Part shown: one piece after another, positions 24,309 through 33,079 of the stretch
Position numbering within the stretch: position 1 is the stretch's first letter
Layout of the letters: the number at the start of each line of letters is the position of its first letter
NCBI GenBank assembly: GCA_020638955.1
Contig: JACKHO010000010.1
Span: forward strand, 124,001 to 188,000
Length of the DNA: 64,000 nucleotides
From: Planctomycetaceae bacterium
Lineage (GTDB): Bacteria; Planctomycetota; Planctomycetia; Planctomycetales; Planctomycetaceae
Direction of reading: 5' to 3'
Notes under the pieces: model-generated
The model's input: the letters and a program-made list of their open reading frames with translations, nothing else
What the model was told of the DNA's origin: nothing
Databases searched by the model: none
Made by a program: the position numbers and the translations under genes

Positions 24309-25241
24309 ATGTACGTAGCAAGGTTGCATGGTTCTCTGCGTCGTTCAGGCATGACGCTTTTAGAGCTTCTGGTGACGCTCTCGGTCATAGGGCTGCTTAT
24401 GGCGCTGCTGCTTTCGGCCGTTCAGTCGGCACGTGCATCTGCAAGGCGGGTGAAATGCGCCTCTCAGCTTCGGCAAATTGGCATTGCGACACACAACTAC
24501 GTGGAAACTTATGGAGAGCTTCCCAATGTTCACGCAGGTGGACTGCTCTTCGGCATTCTCCCGTTTACGGAAGAGTCCGCGCGTTACAAACAGGCCACCG
24601 AAACGCTGCAGCAGAGTTCTGCGCCAGTTGATACCGTGCTTGGCCGAATCCCCCTTTACCAGTGTCCCGATGATCCGCTCGTTTCAAACTATGAGGGACT
24701 GGCAAGCTACGTCGTAAATCGTGGCAGCGTCCCGCCCACTGACGACCGTCGGGCATTTGTTAATTTTGGCGGAGGCGTGCGCTGGAGCGACGTGACTGAC
24801 GGGCTTTCCGTCACAGCGTTGGCATCGGAGACACGGACGTCCGGGTTTGATCGAATGTCACCGGCAAGTTACGAAGGTCCCCGATCTATGGGCGTCTGGC
24901 TGACTTGGACTGCACCACCCTGTGAACAGTCTATGGAGTGGATGGGGACTCGCTGCCTCAACGACAGTTCCAATCGTCCCGCGGATTGGGGGAGTTGGGG
25001 TGCCCTAATTTACGGCCCTGGAAGTGGATATAATCACGCGTTGCCACCAAATTCGGGAAGTTGCGTGTCGGGTACAAACCCTTGTTTTGTGGACGCCGTT
25101 TCCGCCACCAGCGGTCATTCAGGCGGCGTTCAGGTTTTGCTCGCGGACGGCTCGTTGCGATTCGTAAGTGAATCGGTCGACGCAACCGTCTGGCGGAATG
25201 TTGGAAGCATTTCGGATGGAAATGCGTTGGGTGAGTGGTGA
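24309..25241 (+). CDS. DUF1559 prepilin-like protein
   Basis: A 310-residue protein of the family greatly expanded in planctomycetes. The N-terminus has the prepilin signal: a basic start, then GMTLLELLVTLSVIGLLMAL with the Gly|Met cleavage site and the Glu five residues on. AVQSARASARRVKCASQLRQ then IGIATHNYVETYGELP is the DUF1559 signature, and the C-terminal HSGGVQVLLADGSLRFVSES is the H-X9-DG motif typical of the family. Cleavage by a prepilin peptidase and assembly in pseudopilus-like structures is expected from family knowledge. An upstream in-frame ATG at 24273 would add 12 residues. It is translationally coupled with the next gene (GTGA overlap). Confidence 0.92.
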   Translation: MYVARLHGSLRRSGMTLLELLVTLSVIGLLMALLLSAVQSARASARRVKCASQLRQIGIATHNYVETYGELPNVHAGGLLFGILPFTEESARYKQATETLQQSSAPVDTVLGRIPLYQCPDDPLVSNYEGLASYVVNRGSVPPTDDRRAFVNFGGGVRWSDVTDGLSVTALASETRTSGFDRMSPASYEGPRSMGVWLTWTAPPCEQSMEWMGTRCLNDSSNRPADWGSWGALIYGPGSGYNHALPPNSGSCVSGTNPCFVDAVSATSGHSGGVQVLLADGSLRFVSESVDATVWRNVGSISDGNALGEW

Positions 25242-25792
25242 ATAATTCGCGAACAATTGGGATTGTCGCTGGTGTAGCCGTCGCACTGCTCCTGGCTTGG
25301 GCTAATTGGAATCGTCCGTCGGGGCCGCCTGCAAAGTACGTGTTCGCTGTTCATGCCACTCCCCGCTTTGAACTTGAACGCCCTGATGTTGCCATTGAGG
25401 TAGAGCCACGAGTTGGTGATGTCTCAATTACCTTTGACGGGCAGTCGCTGGGCTCGACGCCCGTGACTATCAACGCCGGGCAGAAACTTTCAGTTGAGGG
25501 AACGATTCATCCCAGCGAAATAATGCCGAACGGTCAGACCGTCGAGAACGTCGTCATTGGGCTGGCGTACCGCGATCGAAATCGACTTGGATGGAGCATT
25601 GTGGGTGATCATTCCATTGGCGGTCCCAGCCAACTGCAGGACGGCGAATTCGTTCGTGAAATCGATGGAGCCTGGACTGTTCCCGATGTTCGCGGTGAAG
25701 CGTCAATCATTGTTCTCGTGACCATTACGCAGACGGGCAAAACCCGTCCGCTACACACTGCGGGGCTTTTTCCAGTCGTCATTAAGAAGTAA
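25235..25792 (+). CDS. Membrane-anchored protein of unknown function, coupled to DUF1559 gene
   Basis: A 185-residue protein with one N-terminal hydrophobic segment (TIGIVAGVAVALLLAWANW), an uncleaved anchor or signal peptide. The remainder is beta-rich (DVSITFDGQSLGSTPVTINA, SEIMPNGQTVENVVIGLAYR, EASIIVLVTITQTGKTRPLH). No known family. Its start GTG overlaps the stop codon of the DUF1559 gene, so the two should be made together and may work together. Confidence 0.7.
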   Translation: MVNNSRTIGIVAGVAVALLLAWANWNRPSGPPAKYVFAVHATPRFELERPDVAIEVEPRVGDVSITFDGQSLGSTPVTINAGQKLSVEGTIHPSEIMPNGQTVENVVIGLAYRDRNRLGWSIVGDHSIGGPSQLQDGEFVREIDGAWTVPDVRGEASIIVLVTITQTGKTRPLHTAGLFPVVIKK

Positions 25793-25844
25793 GTGCACGC
25801 AAGTGTTTTCGGCGACGGCTCGTTGCTTGCCGAGTACATCATCC

Positions 25845-26153
25845 CTACGAACGTATTCCAATCTGATGAATCGTCCATGTGATGATGAAGCTGTGAAAAA
25901 CATGAGTCGACACAAGGCCGACGCCCACGACAACTATTCGTTGCCAAACTGGGATTTTCTCATCTGCGACTGCAACCGTTACAGCAACCCAGTAGCCGAA
26001 TGCATGGCCGCACAAGACCATGAGGTCCCCTGGAAACGGGCGACCATTTGTCGAAAGCAGGACGCCGAGGTACGTCATCAGCACCGCCACAAGTCCGGGC
26101 AGCATCGACGCAATGATCAGGGAACGTAACAGCCGGTTCATTCTGACTTGCAT
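25845..26153 (-). CDS. Small multi-pass membrane protein of unknown function
   Basis: A 102-residue protein with about three hydrophobic segments: LLRSLIIASMLPGLVAVLMT, LCGHAFGYWVAVTVAVA and IVVVGVGLVSTHVFHSFIIT. The opposite strand also has an open frame here, but it is hydrophilic and without pattern, whereas this one looks like a real membrane protein. GAGAG precedes the ATG. It converges with the gene at 25235. No family recognised. Confidence 0.55.
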   Translation of the reverse strand: MQVRMNRLLRSLIIASMLPGLVAVLMTYLGVLLSTNGRPFPGDLMVLCGHAFGYWVAVTVAVADEKIPVWQRIVVVGVGLVSTHVFHSFIITWTIHQIGIRS

Positions 26154-26220
26154 CTCTCATCAAAGTCTCATTACGAAAACATCATTTTCTCAATAGTCTA
26201 CCTTGTGGGGCGTATCGGCC

Positions 26221-26267
26221 AAAACAAAAACAGCCGCCGGTGGGATTCGTTTGAATCTCACTGGCGG
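26221..26267 (-). terminator. Rho-independent terminator of the Ser/Pro-rich protein gene
   Basis: CCGCCGGTGGGATTC and GAATCTCACTGGCGG pair over 15 positions with three mismatches around a GTTT loop. On the minus strand the hairpin is followed by TGTTTTTGTTTT. It lies 34 bases after the stop codon of the minus-strand gene. Confidence 0.85.
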
Positions 26268-26301
26268 TCTGCGACTTTTAGATTGTTGCCGAAGTTGGCA
26301 C

Positions 26302-27921
26302 TTACTGCAGGACAATCAGGATTTCCATGGCCTGGATGACGTTGCCTTGGGCGTCGCCGATGAACAGGGCGGCGGGCATGGGCTGGTTCAGTAACAGGCT
26401 GGGGAATTTGATGGTGACCATGTTCGCCTGCCAGTCGACAATTTGCAGTTCCATGGGCTGTTCGTTGATGAGCAGTACCGCTTTGCCAGGTTCGGCTTGC
26501 TGAGGTGCTTCGAACATCATGGTGACGGTGTCACCGTTGCGGACCTGAGGAACCATGGCGGCAGGTGCTGGGGGAGCTTCTGCAACAACCGTTTCAGTAA
26601 TCACTGCTGGTTCGGAGACAAGAACCGTTGTCACTGCAGGCTGCACACAAACGTTTCCACCGTAGCATCCACGGAAGCAGTCGAGGACAACTGGAGGACA
26701 GTGATGATTCCAGTTGTGTCCTGGGAAACAGTGCCCAGGATCGTAGTTGTTGCCGGGAGCTGGCGGGCAGTATGGTGGTGCTGGCGGACAGTAAGGAGGT
26801 GTCGGTGGCACTGGTTGCTGCGGAGGCAGTGGTGTTGGGAAGTCCGGTCGTGGGAACCCTGGATCGATCGGACCGGGGAATGGAGGATCGATGGGGCGTG
26901 GAATTACAGGATCAATTGGTTGTGGTGGACGTGTTCCACCGGGAACTCGTGGACCGGTCGGATCGATTGGGAAGTTGGGACGTTCCGGACGCTGTGGCGT
27001 TCCAGGAATTCGATCTCCGGGGAGACGACCACCGGGCAAGCGACCACCGGGACGTACGATGTCTGGCAAGTTCCCACCAGGGCGCGGCGTATTTCCGGGA
27101 CGTGGAGTCGTGGGACGCGGTGTCTCGACTCCAGGTGGATGGAATGTTCCGCTCAGGCCGATGTTGGGACGATTCGACGAACCGCTATTCCCGAAATCTG
27201 GCAGGCGAGTTGGCGTTGTGGGACGTGGACGATTGGAAGTCGCCTGCTCGAGAAGCGACGTTGGTCGTGGCCGAGTCGTGGTTGGCAACTTGCCATTGGA
27301 GCCGGTTGGCTGCGGCATACGTGAATTGCCAGTTGGCTGACGGTTATCCATAGCCTGTTGAAGAATTGAAGTCGGTCGTCGTGTACCGCTGCTCGTTGGC
27401 ATGTTGCCATTCGAACCTGTTGGCATTTGAGTCCGGGTGCTCGTGGGCATTTGACGGTTTTCAGTCGCCCGTCCAAGAAGCGAAGTCGGACGCCTTGAAC
27501 TCGTCGTCGTGGGCAGTTTCGTGTTGGAACTGCTCGACCGTGACGAGCTGGAAGAAGTCGGCATTTGCCGAGTGCTGCTGCTACTTGGGCGTTGCACATT
27601 GCTGCTCGAAGTGCGTGACGAAGAACTCGACTGACGGCTGCTCGAACTCGAAACAGGACGACTGCTGGAAGAGCTGGACTGCGTGCGTGTCGAAGAACCA
27701 GAAGTTCGGGAGCTGGAACTCACCGAGCGACTCGATGATGAGCCAGAGGAACGTGAACTTGACGAGTTACTCGAACGTGAGCTGCTGCTCGGTGAAACTG
27801 AGCGACTGGAGGTAGAACGGCTGCTGCCCGAACTTTTTCCAGGGAATCCTGCTGCAAACAAAGGATTCACGAGTGCGAGGGACAGAATGGCGGTTGCAAA
27901 CAGGTTTTTGAGGCGAATCAT
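26302..27921 (-). CDS. Secreted Ser/Pro-rich repeat protein with C-terminal beta domain
   Basis: A 539-residue exported protein. The ATG at 27921 follows GGAGAA and opens a signal peptide (LKNLFATAILSLALVNPLFA). Residues about 25-150 are almost pure Ser with Arg and Thr. Residues about 150-270 hold three copies of a motif of the form RPTS(L/I)LxxAxxNR, separated by PTGSNG-type linkers. Residues 270-410 are Pro/Gly/Arg-rich (IDPVIPRPIDPPFPGPIDPG), followed by a Cys/Pro/His section (CPPAPPYCPPAPGNNYDPGH). The last 90 residues (GDTVTMMFEAPQQAEPGKAV to the end) look like an immunoglobulin or IPT-like beta domain. Upstream in-frame codons to 28038 lack a signal peptide. Probable cell-surface protein. 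Confidence 0.78.
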   Translation of the reverse strand: MIRLKNLFATAILSLALVNPLFAAGFPGKSSGSSRSTSSRSVSPSSSSRSSNSSSSRSSGSSSSRSVSSSSRTSGSSTRTQSSSSSSRPVSSSSSRQSSSSSRTSSSNVQRPSSSSTRQMPTSSSSSRSSSSNTKLPTTTSSRRPTSLLGRATENRQMPTSTRTQMPTGSNGNMPTSSGTRRPTSILQQAMDNRQPTGNSRMPQPTGSNGKLPTTTRPRPTSLLEQATSNRPRPTTPTRLPDFGNSGSSNRPNIGLSGTFHPPGVETPRPTTPRPGNTPRPGGNLPDIVRPGGRLPGGRLPGDRIPGTPQRPERPNFPIDPTGPRVPGGTRPPQPIDPVIPRPIDPPFPGPIDPGFPRPDFPTPLPPQQPVPPTPPYCPPAPPYCPPAPGNNYDPGHCFPGHNWNHHCPPVVLDCFRGCYGGNVCVQPAVTTVLVSEPAVITETVVAEAPPAPAAMVPQVRNGDTVTMMFEAPQQAEPGKAVLLINEQPMELQIVDWQANMVTIKFPSLLLNQPMPAALFIGDAQGNVIQAMEILIVLQ

Positions 27922-28062
27922 TGTTCTTCTCCGGGTTGAGGTTTTCATCAGGGCCAACCCCTGATGCCACTGCCAGCGGAGAAGTTGAAAATGTGTTACA
28001 GGGTTTTTGAAAAGAAAACAGCTCGTTGACGCAAGCACAACCGCAAACTTGCCTTACACCTG

Positions 28063-28093
28063 CATGCCCACGCTGCTGCGCGACGTGGGCATG
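28063..28093 (-). terminator. Hairpin just downstream of kup
   Basis: CATGCCCACG pairs perfectly with CGTGGGCATG over 10 bp around an 11-base loop, 8 bases after the kup stop codon on the minus strand. There is no T run, so factor-dependent termination or mRNA 3'-end protection is more likely than intrinsic termination. Confidence 0.5.
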
Positions 28094-28100
28094 GCACGGA

Positions 28101-29495
28101 TTACCTCTGCGATGCAGGATGTTTCCTGCGCCAGGTGACCATGACGAAGCAGACGACGAGCCCCACCAGCAGCGGGAACCATCCCCCTTCAGGAATTTTT
28201 GTGACGTTGGCTGCGAAGAATCCCAGGTCAAACAGCAGGAACAGACCGCACACCAGCAAGGCGACATAACGGGGCCAGTTCCAGAGACGTCGGGCGACGA
28301 TGTACATCAGAGTCGAAGTGATGATCATGGTCGTCGTAATGGCAATGCCATAAGCCCCTGCCAGATTTCCGGACGAGCGAAAAACGAGTACGAGTCCAAT
28401 AACTGCCGCACAGAGTCCCCAGTTGATGGCCGGCACGTAAACCTGACCGGGCTCTTCGATAGACGTATGCCGCACTTCCAACTGCGGGCAGTATCCCAGT
28501 TCAATGGCCTGACTCGTGAGCGAGAACGCTCCCGAAATGACCGCCTGCGAAGCAATGACCGTGGCGACCGTTGAAAGCAGCACAAGGGGATACAGCCCCC
28601 ATTGCGGTGCCAGCAAATAAAAGGGATGCGACACCGCACTGGCATCGCTCAACAACAGTGCTCCTTGCCCGAAATAGTTCAGCACCAGACTCGGCAGCAC
28701 CACCACGAGCCAAGCCCGTCGGATGGGAGACAGACCAAAGTGGCCCATGTCTGCGTAAACCGCTTCACTTCCAGTGACCACCAGAAACACAATTCCCATA
28801 GTCGTCAGGCCGAGGTGGCCATTCACTAGAAAGAACCGAACAGCGAGAACCGGATTCACTGCCCAGAGCACGCCTGGTTGATGCACAATCGCCCGCACGC
28901 CCAGCAGTGCAATCACGAAAAACCAGAGCAGCATGAGCGGACCAAACCATTTGGCAACTCCGTTAGTGCCCCAGTTCTGAATGGAAAACAACAGCAGCAG
29001 AATGATGAGCGCAATTGGCACGACGTAAGCGTGCATCCCCGCTGTGGCAACTTCGAGTCCTTCGACCGCACTCAAAACGGAAATGGCGGGGGTTATCATG
29101 CCATCGCCGTATAGCAAGCCAGCACCGAACAACCCCATGAACAGAATGGGCCAGCGAAACTTCCTGGTAAAGCGACTCGGGGCCGTGAGCGTCATCAACA
29201 CCAAAACGCCCCCTTCGCCATGACGGTCAGCCCGCATGACGAACATCAGGTACTTCACCGTGACCACCAGAATGAGCGACCACAAAATGAGCGACATCAC
29301 CCCCAGGACGTTCGCTTCCGTCACCGGAAGTCCATGGGCGCTGGAGAAGCACTCCCGCACGGCGTACAGGGGACTGGTTCCAATGTCTCCGTAGACGACA
29401 CCGAGGGAACCGAGCGCCAGCAGCAACCAATGATGCTGCGGCGCATTTGACTTATCAGCGGAATCGTCCTTGATTTCCATCGCCTCAATGTTCAT
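28101..29495 (-). CDS. kup: Kup-family potassium uptake transporter lacking the C-terminal domain
   Basis: A 464-residue polytopic membrane protein that would import K+ with protons. Family signatures are clear: LALGSLGVVYGDIGTSPLYA near the start, GEGGVLVLMTL, LFGAGLLYGDGMITPAISVL, VVTGSEAVYADMGHFG, SQAVISGAFSLTSQAIELGY and the AYGIAITTTMIITSTLMYIV region. About a dozen membrane segments are present. Usual Kup proteins are 600-630 residues, with a cytoplasmic C-terminal domain of about 150; here the protein stops soon after the last membrane segment (FPLLVGLVVCFVMVTWRRKH). I do not see a continuation of the missing domain in other frames downstream, so it may be a natural short form. Confidence 0.92.
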   Translation of the reverse strand: MNIEAMEIKDDSADKSNAPQHHWLLLALGSLGVVYGDIGTSPLYAVRECFSSAHGLPVTEANVLGVMSLILWSLILVVTVKYLMFVMRADRHGEGGVLVLMTLTAPSRFTRKFRWPILFMGLFGAGLLYGDGMITPAISVLSAVEGLEVATAGMHAYVVPIALIILLLLFSIQNWGTNGVAKWFGPLMLLWFFVIALLGVRAIVHQPGVLWAVNPVLAVRFFLVNGHLGLTTMGIVFLVVTGSEAVYADMGHFGLSPIRRAWLVVVLPSLVLNYFGQGALLLSDASAVSHPFYLLAPQWGLYPLVLLSTVATVIASQAVISGAFSLTSQAIELGYCPQLEVRHTSIEEPGQVYVPAINWGLCAAVIGLVLVFRSSGNLAGAYGIAITTTMIITSTLMYIVARRLWNWPRYVALLVCGLFLLFDLGFFAANVTKIPEGGWFPLLVGLVVCFVMVTWRRKHPASQR

Positions 29496-29572
29496 GGAAT
29501 TCTGTCACGACAGGCTGATCCCATTCGAAATCCCAGGTTTCTTTGTGTGTCCCGGTAGATGAGCAGACGCAG

Positions 29573-30241
29573 CTACGACTCGAAGGCACCATCCTGTGTC
29601 ATTTGGTTGATGGCAACCAATGCCCAAATCCCAAACGGAACTCCCAAAATGAAAACGGGGGAACAACAACACGGAATACAACACAGAACCGCTGCAATGT
29701 ACGCCATCGTCCGTGACTTGCCCGCCATGAGATTCCAGCCACCAAAAATGATGAGTATTTGAGAAATCAAACCGAATACCGGGAATCCGCAGGACCCCAC
29801 ATAGTAGCCAACCATGTAACTGTCTCTCTCAGGTCCCGGTGGCGGCAGGTCATTGGGATTGGGACCTCCCTGACCGATGCTGGTAATTGCCAGCAACACA
29901 AACACCAGCAGCCCCATTCCGGCGACAATCATCATGGCAATTCCAGGCGCCGTGCCGCTGGGGCTACCACTGGAAATTCGTGCGTGGCGACGGCGGCGAC
30001 TCCCACCCGATCGAGAACGCGAACGTCGCGGTGGTCCGTAATCATCATCATCATCATCATCATCGTCTGACCGAAACTTGCGGCTGCCTCCCGCGAAGGG
30101 GTCGTTACTGGGACCGAAGGTGTCACCACCTGGAATTTCGACAATCGCCTGGCAAGATTTGCAGCGAAACTTTTTCCCTGCTTTGTCGTCCGGAACCTCG
30201 TACGCACTCGAACATTCCGGACATTTGATGTTGATAGTCAT
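29573..30241 (-). CDS. Zinc-ribbon membrane protein with poly-Asp linker
   Basis: A 222-residue protein. The N-terminus is a zinc ribbon of the MJ0042 type (IKCPECSSAYEVPDDKAGKK then FRCKSCQAIVEIP), a CxxC pair separated by about 20 residues. Next is an acidic run of nine Asp, then an Arg/Ser-rich stretch (RRSRSRSGGSRRRRHARISS), and then about three membrane segments (GIAMMIVAGMGLLVFVLLAI; VFGLISQILIIFGGWNLMAG; YIAAVLCCIPCCCSPVFILG). Proteins of this arrangement are frequent in planctomycetes and their role is unknown. The Asp run is encoded by a trinucleotide repeat at 30041-30064. Confidence 0.82.
   Translation of the reverse strand: MTINIKCPECSSAYEVPDDKAGKKFRCKSCQAIVEIPGGDTFGPSNDPFAGGSRKFRSDDDDDDDDDYGPPRRSRSRSGGSRRRRHARISSGSPSGTAPGIAMMIVAGMGLLVFVLLAITSIGQGGPNPNDLPPPGPERDSYMVGYYVGSCGFPVFGLISQILIIFGGWNLMAGKSRTMAYIAAVLCCIPCCCSPVFILGVPFGIWALVAINQMTQDGAFES
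30041..30064. repeat. (ATC)8 trinucleotide microsatellite inside a gene
   Basis: Eight perfect ATC units, read as GAT (Asp) on the minus strand within the zinc-ribbon membrane protein. Length change by slippage would alter the linker by whole residues without a frameshift. Confidence 0.95.
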
Positions 30242-30462
30242 CGCAGTTTCTCAGGGACGTTAGTAAGTATTCAAATGATTCCACGACAATGATGACGAGT
30301 CACCGGAATCGAGGCAATGTTTGTGTCGTGGGATCAATGGTTTCTGCTCGTTGCGTACGACATCCCATTGCCTCATTCCACCAAAGACAGTTGGCGTAAC
30401 GCGTGGGCTGTCTTACTATTCCCGTTCCCAACGAATTCTCTCAAGGAACGAAGTCTGAACTT

Positions 30463-31290
30463 ATGTTGCAGCGATTGTTTCTGCTGATGTCTCTTGCGCT
30501 CCTGGCAACTGCTGTGGGTGGTTGTGGCAGTGCGGAGTATGAGGCGCGGTTGGCGCGTTCGAAGAAGCTTTACGAGTATTATCAGGAACTGGATGCGGGG
30601 CTCGAGAGCCAGGCGTGGATGCGGAATGATTTGGGCATGTCCATGCGGACGCCCAAACCATTCAAGCAGCCGTTGGCCGCGCCGGCTCCGCAGCTTGACG
30701 ACGACGGAAATCCGCTCCCCATTATTAATGACCCCAGACAGCCGGACGTGTTGGGTGTCGACTTGCCGGGGCTGGTCGATGCCTGGACCGGGCAACTGGG
30801 CGGCGGATCGGATGAAGCGCAGGCACTGTTTTTCGTGTGCAGCAATCATCAGCGATATCTTGATTTGGGGCCGCAGACTGCATCGCCCGATGATTTTCTG
30901 AAGGATTTGGAAATTGCCGTGCAGACGGGGTTTGGTGTGCTGGTCCCGGAAGGTGAAGCACAGAGCCCGGCGGACAATGTTCGCTATCGCCTCATTGCAC
31001 CCGCCCGCTCCAGTCCGCATGCGGAGTACTCGTCACCCAAAGATTTCACGGCGATGCGGCTAGTGCCGACCGAACCGCTGGGTGGACGGAAAGTTGAAGG
31101 AATGCTGTTCGAACTCACGGCAGGGAAAATCCAGGTGGGCATTCTCTGTATCTTCCCTCAGGAGGCGGGCACGCAGTTTCGTGAACGTTTGAGTCTGGCT
31201 CTGGAAACGCTCACCGTTTCTCCCGAAGCACCGAAGCCGCGCAGTGGTTCTGCCGGGGCACCCTCATCGGTGCGCGATCCTGGTTTCTAA
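30463..31290 (+). CDS. Putative lipoprotein of unknown function
   Basis: A 275-residue protein. From the ATG at 30463 it has a short hydrophobic segment (LFLLMSLALLATAVGGC) ending in a lipobox Cys at about residue 19. The mature part begins with a helical region (YEARLARSKKLYEYYQELDA), then VLGVDLPGLVDAWTGQL and a C-terminal beta-rich domain (GRKVEGMLFELTAGKIQVGI, LCIFPQEAG). No known family. The frame is open to 30403, but only the 30463 start gives a proper signal peptide. It lies upstream of the SDR gene by 53 bases on the same strand. Confidence 0.75.
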   Translation: MLQRLFLLMSLALLATAVGGCGSAEYEARLARSKKLYEYYQELDAGLESQAWMRNDLGMSMRTPKPFKQPLAAPAPQLDDDGNPLPIINDPRQPDVLGVDLPGLVDAWTGQLGGGSDEAQALFFVCSNHQRYLDLGPQTASPDDFLKDLEIAVQTGFGVLVPEGEAQSPADNVRYRLIAPARSSPHAEYSSPKDFTAMRLVPTEPLGGRKVEGMLFELTAGKIQVGILCIFPQEAGTQFRERLSLALETLTVSPEAPKPRSGSAGAPSSVRDPGF

Positions 31291-31343
31291 CATTTCGCAT
31301 CGCCGCTACTTTCACTGACATTTCCTGTAAGGATGAATTTCGA

Positions 31344-32129
31344 ATGGCTGCTCCCGAAACGGTGCTCATTACCGGTGCCTCTTCCGGCATTGGACGAGAA
31401 ATGGCCAAGCTGTTCGCGCAGGATGGTTCCAAACTCATTCTGGCGGGTCGTGCCACGGACAAAATGGAAGAACTGGCCGAGGAATTGCGAACGAAACATC
31501 ATGTCGAGGTGACGGTGATGACTGTCGACCTTTCGACGCCGCCCGGTGCGAAAGACTTGGTCGATCAACTCGACACGCAGAATTTCCAAATCGACGTGCT
31601 GATCAACAACGCGGGGTTCGGTCAATTGGGACGCTTCGAGGACATTCCGTTACAGCGGCATCAGGACATGCTGCAACTGAACATTGCGTCACTCACGGAA
31701 CTCACCTATCGACTCATCCCCGGCATGCAGAAGCGGAAGCGAGGTTCGATTCTGAACATCGCCTCGACTGCCGCGTTCCAACCTGGGCCAAACGCCGCCG
31801 TGTATTACGCGTCGAAGGCATTTGTCCTTTCGTTCTCCGAAGGGTTGTATGCGGAAAATGCCGAGCACAATGTGTGGGTGAGCTGCATGTGCCCCGGACC
31901 CACCCGAACCGGTTTCGGTTCCGACTCGGAAATGGAGAACACGCCCGTGTTCCGCTTCAACTCCATGGCGGTCGAAGATGTCGCGAGGGCGGGGCACAAT
32001 GCCGTGCGGAAACGTCGGCGACTGGTAGTACCCGGCTGGATCAACTGGCTGGGAGCCTGGTCGGTACGAATTACCGCCCGCCCCATGGTGCTGTGGGTGA
32101 TGAAGCAACTCCAGCCAATGAAGTCGTAG
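31344..32129 (+). CDS. Short-chain dehydrogenase/reductase (classical SDR)
   Basis: A 261-residue oxidoreductase with the full motif set: VLITGASSGIGREMAKLFAQ, LILAGRATDKMEEL, VLINNAGFGQLGRFED, ILNIASTAAFQPGPNAA with the catalytic Ser, and YYASKAFVLSFSEGLYAENA with YxxxK; CMCPGPTRTGFG follows. It resembles the SDR at 5984. The next gene, a proline racemase-family enzyme, starts only 7 bases after the stop, and a third enzyme follows closely, so the three form an operon. The substrate is not predictable. Confidence 0.9.
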   Translation: MAAPETVLITGASSGIGREMAKLFAQDGSKLILAGRATDKMEELAEELRTKHHVEVTVMTVDLSTPPGAKDLVDQLDTQNFQIDVLINNAGFGQLGRFEDIPLQRHQDMLQLNIASLTELTYRLIPGMQKRKRGSILNIASTAAFQPGPNAAVYYASKAFVLSFSEGLYAENAEHNVWVSCMCPGPTRTGFGSDSEMENTPVFRFNSMAVEDVARAGHNAVRKRRRLVVPGWINWLGAWSVRITARPMVLWVMKQLQPMKS

Positions 32130-32136
32130 GCCAATC

Positions 32137-33069
32137 ATGCGTTTCATTCAAACACACACCGGCGGCGAACCGACGCATATCATCGTCGATGCCAACCTCG
32201 ACCTTGGCTCCGGCAGTATGGCCGACCGACGCAAGGTCTTTCGTGAAAAGTACGATCACATCCGCACGGCCATTACGCATGAGCCGCGTGGATCAGAAGT
32301 TGTGGTGGGAGCAGTTCTCTGCGAACCAACCACGCCCGGTGCAGTTGCTGGCGTCATTTTCTTCAACAACGTCGACGTCCTGTGGATGTGCGGCCACGGA
32401 ACCATTGGCGTCGCCGTGGCCCTGGCACACCTAGGGAGAATCGGACTGGGCCGACACCAGCTCGACACGCCGGTGGGGACCGTTGAATTCGAACTGTTTG
32501 AAGGTGGCCGGGTGACCATCAAGAACGTGGCGAGTTACCGACACGCGACGAACGTACCGGTTGAAGTACCGGGGCATGGCGTTGTCCACGGCGACATTGC
32601 CTGGGGCGGCAACTGGTTCTTTCTGGTGAGTGATCATGGACAGCAGCTCACGCTCGATAATGTCGACGCACTCACCAATTTCAGTTGGCGCATTCGGCAG
32701 GCACTGGAGGCCAACAACATTACCGGAGCAGAGGACGGCGAAATTGATCATATCGAACTCTTCGGTCCGCCCGCCGATTCCGTAAACGACAGTCGCAACT
32801 TCGTGCTCTGTCCCGGCAAAGCCTATGACCGTTCTCCTTGCGGAACCGGAACGAGTGCCAAACTCGCGTGTCTGGCTGCTGACGGAAAACTGCAACCGGG
32901 TGAAACGTGGCGACAGGAAAGCATTGTCGGCAGTTTGTTCGAAGGTCGCTATGAACTCGCAGAAGGCCAATGCATTCCGGAAATCACTGGGACAGCGTAC
33001 GTGAATGGCGACGTGACGATGATTTTCGACGAGAATGACCCCTTCCGATTCGGCATTCCACAGAACTGA
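32137..33069 (+). CDS. Proline racemase / 4-hydroxyproline epimerase-family enzyme
   Basis: A 310-residue cofactor-independent epimerase-type protein. It starts MRFIQTHTGGEPTHIIV, and both catalytic cysteines are present: WMCGHGTIGVAVALAHLG (first Cys near residue 88) and YDRSPCGTGTSAKLACLAAD (second Cys near 236). HEPRGSEVVVGA and GSLFEGRYEL are also family-like. Two cysteines point to proline racemase or 4-hydroxyproline 2-epimerase rather than the dehydratase, in which the second residue is Thr. It sits between two SDR genes with very short spacers, so a small amino-acid or hydroxyproline-type catabolic module is plausible but unproven. Confidence 0.88.
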   Translation: MRFIQTHTGGEPTHIIVDANLDLGSGSMADRRKVFREKYDHIRTAITHEPRGSEVVVGAVLCEPTTPGAVAGVIFFNNVDVLWMCGHGTIGVAVALAHLGRIGLGRHQLDTPVGTVEFELFEGGRVTIKNVASYRHATNVPVEVPGHGVVHGDIAWGGNWFFLVSDHGQQLTLDNVDALTNFSWRIRQALEANNITGAEDGEIDHIELFGPPADSVNDSRNFVLCPGKAYDRSPCGTGTSAKLACLAADGKLQPGETWRQESIVGSLFEGRYELAEGQCIPEITGTAYVNGDVTMIFDENDPFRFGIPQN

Positions 33070-33079
33070 CGACGAAACT

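Noticed and set aside
26443..27353. Two long Trp/Arg/Asp-rich open frames on the plus strand
   Set aside because: They are the complement of the Ser/Pro-rich repeats of the minus-strand protein; composition is an artefact of low complexity.
29887..30228. A plus-strand frame with a run of eight His
   Set aside because: The His run is the other strand of the (ATC)8 repeat encoding Asp in the zinc-ribbon membrane protein.
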